DNA of 64,000 nt from Dama dama. Lineage: Eukaryota > Chordata > Mammalia > Artiodactyla > Cervidae. Both the position numbers and the translations under genes were made by a program. The DNA is taken from contig NC_083691.1 in assembly GCF_033118175.1 (NCBI RefSeq), forward strand, positions 17,767,001 through 17,831,000. The letters are read 5' to 3'. Every line of letters starts with the position of its first letter. The stretch's first letter is position 1. Below, in pieces: positions 54,434-64,000 of the stretch. A model generated the notes under the pieces. It was not told the origin of the DNA. It did no database searches and saw only the letters and a list, made by a program, of their open reading frames with translations.

Positions 54434-55840
54434 GAAGGCTTGTATGTGTGAACATGTGTGTGTGTGTGTGAACATGTGGACCGTGTGTGTGAACAAGTGG
54501 ACTCTGTGTGTGTGTGTGTGAACGTGTGGACTGTGTATGTGTGAATATGTGGACCATGTGTGTGAATGTGTGGGCCGCGTGTGTGAAAATGTGGACTGTG
54601 TGTGTGTTTGTAAATGTGTGGATTATGTGTGTGTGTGTGTGAACATGTAGACTGTGTGTGTGAACATGTGGACCGTGTGTGTGTGAACATGTAGACTCTG
54701 TGTGTGTGTGTGTGAATGTGTGGACTGTGTGTGTGAATCTGTGGGCCCTGTGTGTGAAAATGTGGACTGTGTGTGTGTGTGTGAATGTGTAGACTGTGTG
54801 TGTGTATGTGAATGTGTGGACCATGTGTATGTGAACACATGTGTGTGAACATGTGGACTGTGTGTGTGTGAACATGTGGACTGTGTGTGTGTGTGAATGT
54901 GTAGACCATGTATGTGTGAACATGTGTGTGTGTGAATATATAGACTCTGTGTGTGTGAACATATGGACAATGTGTGTGAACATATGTGTGTGAACATGTA
55001 GACTGTGTGTGTGAACATGTGGACTGTGTGTGTGAACATACATGTGTGTGAATGTGTGTGTGTGAACATGTGGATTGTGTGTGTGTGAACATGTAGACTG
55101 TGTGTGTGAACATGTGGAGTGTGTGTGTGAACGTGTGTTAACATGTGTGTGAACATGCAGACTGTGTGTGAACATACATGTGTGTGAACATGTGTGTGTG
55201 AACATGTATGTGTGTGGACTCTGTGTGTGTGAACATGCGGACTCTGTGTGTGTGTGAACGTGTGGACTCTGTGTGTGTGTGTGTGTGAACATGTGGAATG
55301 TGTGTGTGTGTGTGTGAATGTGTGGACCGTGTATGTGTGAACATATGTGTATGTGTGAATATATGGACTCTGTGTGTGTGTGTGTACATGTGGATTGTGT
55401 GTGTGTGAACATGTGTGTGTGTGTGAACATGTGGACTCTGTGTGTGTGTGTGTGTGAATGTGTGGACTGTGTATGTGTGAACATGTGTGTGTGTGTGAAT
55501 ATATGGACTCTGTGTGTGTGTGTACATGTGGATTGTGTGTGTGTGAACATGTGTGTGTGTGTGAACATGTGGACTCTGTGTGTGTGTGTGTGAATGTGTG
55601 GACTCTGTGTGTGTGTGAACATGTGGACTGTGTGTGTGAGCATACTTGTGTGTGAACATGTGTGTGTGTGAACTCTGTGTGTGTGTGAACGTGTGGACTG
55701 TGTGTGTGAACATACGTGTGTGTGAACATGTGTGTGTGTGAACTCTGTGTATGTGTGTGTGAATGTGTGGACTCTGTGTGTGTGTGACCATGTGGGCTGT
55801 GTGTGTGTGTGTGTGAACGTGTGGACTGTGTGTGGCTGAG
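54434..55840 (+). repeat. Large TG-rich minisatellite (GTGTGTGAACATGTGGACTC-type units)
   Basis: About 1.4 kb of variable units: a (TG)n block, then GAACATGTGGACT, GAATGTGTGGACT or GAATATATGGACT. A higher-order duplication of about 140 bp is visible (55321 versus 55461). Minus-strand frames up to 472 codons made of HTHT/THSTCSHTH strings are artefacts of absent stops. Confidence 0.97.
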
Positions 55841-56715
55841 CTTGTGGCCATTGTGCACGTGATGTACTAGAGGGAGCCTGCAGACGGTGGGGTGAAGGGG
55901 TGGATCCCCAAGTGTCTGGGGGTGCACTGCAGGACGGGGGTGAGAGGAAGTTCCAAAGTGTTCAGCCCTGTGCCCAGCACAGTGGCAGGTTATCAGTGAC
56001 CAAAAGGACCGGCAGGCTCCTCCAGCCTGAGAGCACAGCAAGAGCTGAAATCAACTGAGATCAAGGCTACATGGAGAAGGAGGTCGGGGGAGTCCCCAGT
56101 GGCCAGAGGCCAACCCAGGTCAAGCACCGTGAGCAGATCTGTGAGGGGCAAGAGGGCAAGTCCATTTCCATGATCAAGGCCAACGAGGCAGGACCATCAG
56201 TGACCCCCAGGGCCACACCCCGGGTGGGAATACCCTGGCTCTGGAGGCAGAAGAGGTGGCCAGACTCATCACGCTGAGCTGTGTGACCCTGGTCCAGTCA
56301 AACCACCTCTCTCAGACGCACCAGGCACCTCGGATGCCAACAAGTCCTCCCACAGACAAAGGTCAAGAGCAAGTCTGCCAAAGCACTCTGATACCTGTCA
56401 TGCCATGTAATTGCTTGCCTTTGTTTCCAAAAGATGCCTGCCCGCTGATCTGATAGGTAGCGGCACTGGCAGAGACGGGCGTGAGGCAGCCCCACGCGGT
56501 CAGGATCGTGAAGAAGTGGGGAGGAGCGAGAGGCAGGTAAGGAGGCTAGAGGGGGCACCCACCCCAGCGAGCCTGGGGCCTGGTCCGTGAAACAGGGCAG
56601 GAGACTGGAACTGGAGAGAAGTCACTTGTTCTGGAGACACCTGACCTGGGAGTCCACTGAGGAGTCCAACTGCATTGGTAAGAGTCAACATATGAAGGAA
56701 ATGCAAAGCGTGTGC
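55841..56715. other. Unique sequence
   Basis: 56250-56320 has a weak reverse-MIR-like phrase (GAGCTGTGTGACCCTGGTCC). Otherwise nothing recognised. Confidence 0.4.
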
Positions 56716-56925
56716 ATGCTCAGTCACTTCCCTTGTGTCTGACTCTTTGTGACACCATGGACTGTAGCCCACCAGGCTCCTCTGTCCATGGGATTCTCCA
56801 GGCAAGAATACTGGAGTGGGTTGCCATGCCCTCCTCCAGGGGATCTTTTCCACCCAAGGATCAAATCACGGTCTCTTATGCTTCCTGCCTTGGCAAGTGG
56901 GTTCTTTATCACTAGACCACCACCC
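56716..56925 (-). mobile_element. Bov-tA SINE, diverged head
   Basis: GCTCAGTCACTTCCCTTGTG through GGATTCTCCAGGCAAGAATA and the diverged head region ending CACTAGACCACCACCC. Confidence 0.93.
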
Positions 56926-57046
56926 ATTCAAGAAGCCCAAAAATACAATATACAGTGAATATACAGAATGTCAAGGATACACAATGCACAATGGATAGAT
57001 AGAACCATTGATATACAATATGCTGTGGAGGCTTGAACCCAGGTGG

Positions 57047-57219
57047 AAGTCGCTCAGTTGTGTCTGACTCTTTGCGACCCCATGGACTGAATTCTCCAGG
57101 CCAGAACACTGGCGTGGGTAGCTGTTCCCTTCTCCAGGGGATCATTCCAACCTAGGGATCGAACCCAGGTCTCCCACATCGCAGACGAATTCTTTACCAG
57201 CTGAGCTACCAGGGAAGCC
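57047..57219 (-). mobile_element. Bov-tA SINE with target-site duplication and internal deletion
   Basis: Reverse Bov-tA ending in head CTGAGCTACCAGGGAAGCC. A perfect 13-bp duplication TGAACCCAGGTGG lies at 57034-57046 and 57220-57232. The body lacks about 30 bases after CCCATGGACTG. Confidence 0.96.
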
Positions 57220-57232
57220 TGAACCCAGGTGG

Positions 57233-59018
57233 GGGGAGTGGAAATGATGGGGCGGGCAGAGACCTCACAGGCAGGCAGATGTAACCAGGATGCGGTCCCT
57301 GGCAGGGTGATGGGCTTTGGTGAAGAGGCCCCAGAGTCCTCTCCCTGGTCTCTGGTTTGGGAGAAAGCCAGAGTCCTCGTACCTCCTCCAAGATGCAGAG
57401 GGAATGACCTCCTAGAAACCCCACCCCCTCCAGGATTATTGAGCCTCCCTCTTCCTGGAGGCCTTCCCAGGAGCCCCCTGTCTTCTGCCGCAGTTCCCAG
57501 CCCTGGGGGGTGAGGAGGCTCCACCTGCTTACAGGTGAGTGATTCCCAGGGACACCTCCTGCTCCTCTCCCGTCTGGAGGAAGAACCGGAAGGACACAGT
57601 CCCTGCCCCCTCAGCTCAGGTTGGGGAGTCTGGGGTTCAGAGAGTCCAGAACGGAGCTGGAGTCCAGAAGTGCTCTGGGAGAAGCCAGAGTTCAAGTCCA
57701 CTGGGGTAGCGGGAAGGCCTGGCCTCAGGTCCACAGGTGGGAGGCAGGATGAGACAGAGGCAGTACCCCGCCACCTCCCAGGTAGATGCCATACCCACAG
57801 GAACCTCTCTGGATGATGGGGGTGGGGAGGAGAACTTCTGTTTTTCCAGGTGAGAAGTTGTCCTCAGGCAGGTCTGCAGGATCCCAGCTGAGCCAAACTT
57901 CAGAGTCAAAACCCCTCGGGCTGGGACCACCTTCTTCACCAGGCTCAAAACAGAGGCCTGGGATCTGGGCTCTTTCAACAGCCAAACAAAGCATCATTGG
58001 TAACAAACAGGCTGGTTATTCTCCCAGGCTTCCACAGTCAGCGGGACAGGCTGCTCTGCGCTATTATTAACTTGCCAAAAAAGCCCCTTGCTTTCTCCAA
58101 ACTTCCCCCTCACAGGGGTTCTTCCTTCATGCCCCAGTTCTCCTCCAAATCCACCAAACACAGCCCTTCTCCTGGCTAAGGGCTCAAGGGTCCCCAAGGG
58201 ACAAGAGGACAACTGTCTTCCAGCTTCCAAGGTGCAGGGCACAAACACCTCCCTAAGTCCAGCTTCACCTGGAATGACTCACAGGACAATCCCAGCCACC
58301 AAGAGCTCTCGTGACAGCAGTGAATTCTCGTCGAAGATCTTGGGCACTGTGCCCCCCAGAATGGAGGGCACCTCCTCTGAGCTGGACCCTGACACATCAT
58401 GTGCTGCTGAGTCCACTTCCCTCAAACGAGGGGAACCTGGGTGGCTGAAGGTCTTTACCACAGTAACCGAGGAACTGGATACAGAGCGTGACCCTCAGAA
58501 ATTCCCACAGACCCAGGTTTAGCTTGCTATAGCCGTTGGGGATGTGGAAGGGAGGGCGGCTGTGGGCTGGTTGTGACTTCATGGTGACAAGAAATTCCAT
58601 GAAGAGGCTCTTCTGCTCTGGATGAACATTGCATGAAAAAAAAGGAACAAATGGAACAAACTCTTTTTTTTTCCTTAACATGGAAACTATGTCATACCTC
58701 TCAGTACACATTCAATATTTTGCGATCAGAAACCATGAGCATCAGTCCTCCTAAAATAGGATAGCCTCCTATATTTTGTTTTCTTAAAGGTAAGTTCTGA
58801 AACTTCGCTCTAAGAAAAAGAATGGGATGGATGTGAGCTACCCAGTCCGCCTGAAGAACAAAGAATCCTCCTTCACTTTAAATTAACAAGTTAAAAATAG
58901 CAGTAAGATGAAAGGTAATTTTACCCTCCCCCCAACACAAGAGCCTTTCTTTTTAATTGTTTTCTTGGTGCAAGTTCCCAGCAGGCAGGTTTCTGGGTCA
59001 AATGGTTAATAAATTGTG
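57233..59018. other. Unique sequence, 1.8 kb
   Basis: GC-rich to 58000, more AT-rich from 58600. Minus frame 57054-57734 runs out of the SINE. No recognised exon. Confidence 0.4.
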
Positions 59019-59330
59019 AGAGGACTTCCCTGGGGCACAGTGGATAGGAATCCACCTACTAATGTAGGGGACATGGGTTCATGCCTGGTCTAGGAACATC
59101 CCACATCTGCAGGGCGACTAAGCCAGTGTGACTACTGAGCCTGCTCTCTAGAGCCCTCGAGGGGCAACTACTGAAACCCATGCCTAGAGCCTGTGCTCCA
59201 CAACAAGAGAAGCCCCCACAATGAGAAGCCCGAGCACCACAACTAGAGAGCAGCCCGCGCTCACCCACAGCCAGAGAAAGCGCTCAAGCAGCAATGAAGA
59301 CACAGCGCAGACAAATAAAGATATTTTGAA
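59019..59330 (+). mobile_element. Full-length CHR-1-type SINE
   Basis: GAGGACTTCCCTGGGGCACA head, ACATCCCACATCTGCAGGGC, GAGCCTGTGCTCCACAACAA, AGAAGCCCGAGCACCACAAC, AAATAAAGATATTTTGAAAA tail. All parts in order; about 310 bp, the full family length. Most complete CHR copy in the window. Confidence 0.92.
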
Positions 59331-59533
59331 AATGCACAGACAGCTGTGTTGCTTCTGGAATGAGTCAAGGCAGTTGTTCCACAGTATATGAGGGTCTGGG
59401 ATCCAGGCAAACTCACCTCCACCCTCACACTTGTTCTCAAATGCTTCCATAGCAATCCACGTTGAAGTGGACCCTCACAATACAAAGCCATGTTGTTCAT
59501 GGGTCAGCTCTGTATCTCGATTTTTTTTAAAGG
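59331..59533. other. Unique sequence
   Basis: Nothing recognised. Confidence 0.4.

Positions 59534-59534
<1 letters not shown>

Positions 59535-59579
<45 letters not shown>
59535..59579 (+). repeat. (TA)n microsatellite
   Basis: About 22 uninterrupted TA repeats, self-complementary, preceded by a T8 run. Confidence 0.97.
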
Positions 59580-59583
<4 letters not shown>

Positions 59584-59913
59584 ATAAACTATGATAAATC
59601 ATTATTTGCAGGTCTTTCTAAACCCCAATTGCAGATACAAGGACTCCATGCCCAGAATTTTTGAATTTCCCTCTGACAGCCACAGGAAAGGTATTTGAGA
59701 TGACCTCAGCAGATAACAGAAAGCTTTCTCCTTGAGTTAATAATACTAGGCAATGTTCACCTGGGGGCTTCAGATTTGTTGGTGATTTGGGGGGCGGGGA
59801 GGAATCATATTAGCTTCAGAAAAATGTTTATCAAACCTATAAACATGAAGTTTAAATATACTCGTTAAACAAATCAGAGATTGGAATATATGATCACATT
59901 TATGCCTACCAAG

Positions 59914-60110
59914 TTGCTTCATTCGTGTCTGACTCTTTGCAACCCCATGGACTGTAACCTCCCAGGTTCCTCTGTCCATGGGATTCTCTGGGCAAGTTTA
60001 CTGGAGCGGGTTGCCATTTCCTTCTCCAGGGGATCTTCCCAACCCGGAGACTGAACCCACATCTCCTGCATTGGCAGGTGGATTCTTAACCACTGAGCCA
60101 GCTGGGAAGC
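59914..60110 (-). mobile_element. Bov-tA SINE
   Basis: TTGCTTCATTCGTGTCTGAC through the body to the head CACTGAGCCAGCTGGGAAGC. Confidence 0.95.
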
Positions 60111-60261
60111 TCTGTCCTGGGTTCTTGCCCTCTGATCCATCCATCGTGCATTCATTCAGCCACTACTCACTATCAACTTCCTCTGTGCCAGGCCCTGGGG
60201 ATTGGGCGTCCAGCTCTTGGGCAAATAGAGGACATCACTGTGAGCCAGACATGTGAGAGAT

Positions 60262-60425
60262 AACATTCCAACCTATCCCCTCAACACCCCTTTGAAGTCA
60301 GTGTTGTCATCTTTTTACATCAAGAAATGTCAAGAGGTTGAATAACTTACCTAAGGGCTCTCGCTTCAGAGCAAGAATCCAAGCTAGATGGGTCCAATTC
60401 CAAAACTAGTGTCCTCTCCACCAAA
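60262..60425 (+). mobile_element. MIR SINE
   Basis: CCCCTTTGAAGTCAGTGTTG, CATCAAGAAATGTCAAGAGG, TTGAATAACTTACCTAAGGG and CAAGAATCCAAGCTAGATGG follow the MIR 3' half. Confidence 0.7.
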
Positions 60426-60592
60426 CTCTACTTACCTCCAGCTGCCTTTTCCTCCCACCTCTCAGGCCGTAGACCCCAAAACTATTTTGGGGACATTCTT
60501 GGCTCTCCCCCTTAAGCCAGATACCACCAGCGATTCGGGTGATGCCATCATTTCGGAATCCAAGGGCCCTTCCCTCCTCGTTTATGAGGTTG

Positions 60593-60973
60593 TTGTTCAG
60601 TCACTCAGTCGTGTCCGATTCTTTGCAGCCCCATGGACTGCAGCACGCCAGGCTTCACTGTCCTTCATCATCTCCCGGAGTTTGCTCAAACTCAGGTGCA
60701 TTGAGTCAGATCCAACCATCTCATCCTCTGTCACCCTCTTCTCCTTCTGCCCTCAACCATCCCCAGGATCAAGTTCTTTTCCAATGAGTCAGCTCTTTGC
60801 ATTAGGTGGCCAAAGTATTGGAGCTTCAGCATAAGCCCTTCCAATGAACACTCAGGGCTGATTTTCTTTAGGATTGACTGATTTGATGTCCTTGCTGTCC
60901 AAGGAACTCTCAAGAGTCTTCTCCAACACCACAATTTGAAAGCATCAGTTGTCAACAATAAGCCTTCCTTATG
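60593..60973 (-). mobile_element. BovB LINE fragment with target-site duplication
   Basis: GTTCAGTCACTCAGTCGTGT tail, GGAGTTTGCTCAAACTCAGG, ATTAGGTGGCCAAAGTATTG and TTCTCCAACACCACAATTTG. A 9-bp duplication ATGAGGTTG lies at 60584-60592 and 60974-60982. The minus-strand frame 60731-60958 is a BovB remnant. Confidence 0.95.
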
Positions 60974-60982
60974 ATGAGGTTG

Positions 60983-61191
60983 AAAGTGAAAGTCAAAGTG
61001 TTACCGCTCAGTCATGTCCGACTCTGCAATCCCATGGACTGTAGTCCACCAGCTTCCTCAGTCCTTGGGATTCTCCAGGCAAGAATACTGGAGTGGGTTG
61101 CCATTCCCTTCTCCAGGGAATCTTCCTGACCCAGGGATCGAACCCAGGTCTCCTGCATTGTGGGCAGATTCTTTACCATCTGGGCCACCAG
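60983..61191 (-). mobile_element. Bov-tA SINE abutting BovB
   Basis: AAAGTGAAAGTCAAAGTGTT tail, body, B-box region GGGATCGAACCC and head CATCTGGGCCACCAGG. It lies directly against the right target duplication of the BovB copy, so the two insertions used nearly the same site. Confidence 0.95.
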
Positions 61192-61789
61192 GTTGATGAT
61201 CCAATAATTCTGCCACATCTAGTCCCAGTTGTCATTGTTTCAGCAGGAGCCCTAAACTAGAGGCTGCAAGGTCACGTGCATTTTGGAGCTTCTGTTTACC
61301 TGTCCTTTGTCCTGGGGAGGGATCTGTCTCTGTGGGGAGGATCAAGGCACAAATCCCCTGATGGCCTCTCAGGGGCAATCAGATTTTATGTGACAAACCC
61401 ACACAGGGAATTCCCTCCTGATATGACAACCGTGGTATGCAGTCCAGAGAGAGGGACTGCAGATAAAGGAGGCGCCTGTCCCCTGAAGGCCCATCCCGAG
61501 GCCACAAAGACCTACGTGCTCTCAATGGGGTGAGGAGAATTCCAGGCAGACCTGGAGTTGATCTTTATGGCCTGTGTCTGGGTCAGCTCCACTTAAACGA
61601 GATTTTACACCCTGTGGTCAGTTTATTATTTCCCGTGAGAGGAGAAGGACACCAGTCTTTTGCAAATTTTGAAAATATGCCAAGCAGAACGTCCAGTAAT
61701 TTAGCCTGATTGGGCAACAATCGGTCTCAGTTTCTAACCAGTATTTCTTTTAAGCGGATTATGCAAAAATGGCCTCATTAGAGTGGAAA
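61192..61789. other. Unique sequence
   Basis: Nothing recognised. Confidence 0.4.
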
Positions 61790-61992
61790 GGGCTTCCCAG
61801 GTGGCGTTAGTGGTAAAGAATCTGCCTGCAATGCAGGAGACGCAGGTTCGATCCCTGGGTGGGAAAGATCCCCTGGAGGAGGGCATGGCAACCCACTCCA
61901 GTATTCTTGCCTGGGGAATGGACCGAGGAGCCTGGCAGGCTACAGACCATGGGGTCAGAGAGAGTCGGACACGACTGAAGTGACTTGGCACA
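61790..61992 (+). mobile_element. Bov-tA SINE
   Basis: GGCTTCCCAGGTGGCGTTAG head, perfect B box GGTTCGATCCC, end GAGTCGGACACGACTGAAGT. Confidence 0.96.
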
Positions 61993-62249
61993 CATTCAAC
62001 GTGCTAAGGGAGGACAACTCGATAAAGCCCAGCTTGCGAGCCCTGAGCAGTGTCTCCGTGTGGGTTAGAGGCTGGCATGCTCCGATCAACAAAAACCAGG
62101 CCGCTTCCGTGGTGGCCCCGGGTTTGACATGAGCTCAAGCAGGGCTGTCTGCAAGATGTCCCTAGGATGGTCATGAGCGCTGAAAATGTGAAAGGAGCCG
62201 GGTCACTGGGCTTCAGAGGCACAGAGAGGCAGCAGAGAGGACCCAGGCC
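61993..62249. other. Unique sequence
   Basis: Nothing recognised. Confidence 0.4.
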
Positions 62250-62345
62250 ACGGTCTCACCATCCTCTTATGAGCTGTCTGGCCTTGGAAGAATAGCTCAC
62301 CTGAGCCTCACTTCTCCAAGGCATCCCTCACGTCAAAGGGGAGCG
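62250..62345 (-). mobile_element. Weak MIR fragment
   Basis: TATGAGCTGTCTGGCCTTGG, GCTCACCTGAGCCTCACTTC and CATCCCTCACGTCAAAGGGG follow the reverse MIR order. Confidence 0.5.
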
Positions 62346-62564
62346 GCAAGGCCTGATCTCACAGCGTGATGGAGGGCACTGGGGGATTCTCAGCGAGACA
62401 GCACGCCATGCGCTGTGCCTCCAACACGCCGTATCCGTGTCGGCTATGAAGACGGCCGTGCTAAGCTCAAGAGTACCTAAACCGGCGTCCCTGACAGGAG
62501 AGGTCACCCCCACGTCCAGACTCATCCCATCTCCCCCACACCCACAGAGGCTCGCACAAAATAA

Positions 62565-62720
62565 AACAGCCAGTAGCTGCCATTACTGGGCACCGGCTCT
62601 GTATGCACAAGACCTCATTTATCCATCACAGCTGCGCTCCCGGGCATCAGGGGGACAAGGTCACAGAGAAGGAGGCCAAGAATCTGGCATAAGTGCCGGG
62701 AGCTGGGTCTGAAGACTGAC
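62565..62720 (+). mobile_element. MIR SINE
   Basis: CAGTAGCTGCCATTACTGGG, ACAAGACCTCATTTATCCAT, GACAAGGTCACAGAGAAGGA and GCCGGGAGCTGGGTCTGAAG in MIR order, with the usual ACAGATGAGG core lost. Confidence 0.6.
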
Positions 62721-62739
62721 TCTAAGAAGTGAAGAGATA

Positions 62740-62860
62740 CAAGTGAAAGTATATATAAAACAAACTCACAGATACAGAAGACAAACCCGTGGTGACCAGT
62801 GGGGAGACAGAAGTCAGAGGGCAACTTATGAATATGGGGATAAAAGTAGTGAAGAGAAAG
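62740..62860 (+). mobile_element. L1 3' fragment
   Basis: AAAACAAACTCACAGATACA, GAAGACAAACCCGTGGTGAC and CAGTGGGGAGACAGAAGTCA match the L1 3' UTR segment also present at 48830-48900. Confidence 0.6.
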
Positions 62861-63789
62861 AACAAGTGTCCCACTCAAGGCAGAAGGAGAACCTGGTGCT
62901 ACTCAGGGACCCCTGCTTCCTTCCCTGTCCCCCCACCTCCACTGAAGGGAGCCAGCTGGGCCCCCACAACCTTCACCCTGGGGGGGCTGAACAGGGCACT
63001 GGGGGTCACTAAGAGCCCCCACAGCACTGCTCAGGAGAGAGCGGGCTGCCAGCAACTGCTCTGTGCTCACTGAGGCACCTCCTCCCTGGGCCACTCTCAG
63101 GACCTGGAAGGTGACCCTGGGCTCCCAGGGAGCCCCATGATGCTGCGACCAAGCGGGTCCCCCAGGTACCCACGGCGAGAAGGGCTCTGTGGTCCTTGCT
63201 GCATCTTTTCCGTCCCCTAGTGTGTCGACTCAGGCTTTGAACTTACACGGTGCATGTCTGTAGCATTTCCCTGGAAAGAAAGTGCCCGTGTTCGGCTTGG
63301 AAGGTGCCAGACACCCGCTTCCTTCCTCCCATGAGAGACCTGGAGCTTCCAGCTCAGGGCCCAGCAGACTGGGAAAGACCAGTCTGGGAAATGGTCAGAA
63401 AAACACTGGGAAACGTGTTTCATGGAGGCTGCTTCCAGCGGAGATGACGCTGTGACTCCTTGCAGAGTCCAGGAGGAATGTTTGGCCTGCCAACATAAAA
63501 GGGTAATAAAGTTTGTCGTCAAATATTGAGAAACTTCAGGCCACACGGGGATCGCTGCCTTGAACGCTGAAGGCCCCTGTGAGGCCTGAGTCACAGAAGC
63601 AGTATTTCATTCCAACATGATGCTTTTATAGGTCGTCACGTGGCAGAGCATGGAAGCTGTGAAGACCGGGGTGAGCTGGTCTGGCTCCCTGTGTTGGCGA
63701 GAAGGAAATGAAACCCATCGAGGCTGGAATACATCCAAGGTCCAGGGTCCTGGATGCAGAGTGGGGAGCGGCCGGAGTTTCAGTCAGCG
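62861..63789. other. Unique sequence
   Basis: Nothing recognised. No exon supported. Confidence 0.4.
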
Positions 63790-64000
63790 CCTATTGTGGC
63801 TGAACTCCGACCCCCTAAAATGTTCATGTCAAAGCCCTGACCCCCAGTGCTTCAGAATGTGATTGTATTTGGGGAGAAGGTCTTTAATGAGGTAAGTTAA
63901 AATGAGTTCATACGGGTGGTCCTAACCCACTGTGACTGGCGTCCTTATAAGAAGTTAGGACACGGACCTGCAGAGGGGAGGCCACGTGAACCCCAGCGAG
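63790..64000 (+). mobile_element. MLT1-type MaLR LTR, cut by window end
   Basis: TGTGGCTGAACTCCGACCCC, AAAATGTTCATGTCAAAGCC, CAGAATGTGATTGTATTTGG, TGACTGGCGTCCTTATAAGA and AGGGGAGGCCACGTGAA follow the MLT1 LTR order. The 3' part lies beyond the window. Confidence 0.85.

Noticed and set aside
54343..56041. Minus-strand frames of 256, 407, 472 and 237 codons rich in His and Thr
   Set aside because: All are overlapping translations of the same TG array in different phases.
58788..58795. Perfect splice-donor-like AGGTAAGT
   Set aside because: No open exon with a matching acceptor is visible upstream; such octamers occur by chance in windows this long.

Overview
The window looks like nuclear genomic DNA from a ruminant (Pecora, most likely a bovid such as cattle, sheep or goat). 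The evidence is its interspersed repeats: about sixteen tRNA-headed Bov-tA SINEs, Bov-A and Bov-A2 elements, about ten 3' fragments of the RTE-type LINE BovB, cetartiodactyl CHR SINEs, artiodactyl L1 3' ends, a ruminant ERV LTR at the left edge, and older mammalian MIR, L2, L1M and MaLR (MLT1) remnants. I cannot fix the species from sequence alone.

I found no protein-coding exon, RNA gene or recognisable pseudogene that I can defend. The long open frames are in GC-rich or tandem-repeat DNA, or inside transposon remnants, and none encodes a domain I recognise. The window is best read as intergenic or deep intronic sequence. Any annotated gene spanning it would have to be confirmed from transcripts.

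Layout. 1-700: ERV LTR on the minus strand. 0.7-11 kb: GC-rich unique DNA with scattered BovB and Bov-tA, a pyrimidine tract, (CA)n and an 18-bp minisatellite. 11-13 kb: CHR, an L1 3' end carrying a BovB insertion, (CA)n, then a CpG-dense block at about 12.62-12.97 kb. 13-19 kb: MIR, Bov-A2, Bov-tA, BovB and an old mammalian repeat. 19-26 kb: L2, an L1 broken by a BovB insertion with clear target duplications, and two minisatellites. 26-31 kb: largely unique, with a CpG-dense and possibly conserved stretch at 29.4-29.7 kb. 31-33 kb: L1 3' end with a nested Bov-tA, then CHR and MIR. 33-44 kb: mostly unique, with CHR, Bov-tA, BovB, a homeodomain-motif-rich stretch at 38.85-39.15 kb and CpG-rich DNA at 43.4-43.9 kb. 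44.58-46.10 kb: a G-rich 10-bp minisatellite. 46-52 kb: MIR, an L1 3' end with a nested Bov-tA, Bov-A and BovB. 52.66-53.46 kb and 54.43-55.84 kb: two more large arrays. 56-64 kb: SINEs, BovB, full CHR-1, (TA)n, MIR, L1, and an MLT1 LTR cut by the window end.

The most notable content is structural. Three large variable-type tandem arrays lie within about 11.3 kb; one fits the G-quadruplex pattern over its whole length and another is alternating TG. Several insertions can be ordered in time from target-site duplications, and a few non-repeat stretches look like regulatory elements. I saw no new multi-gene biological system.
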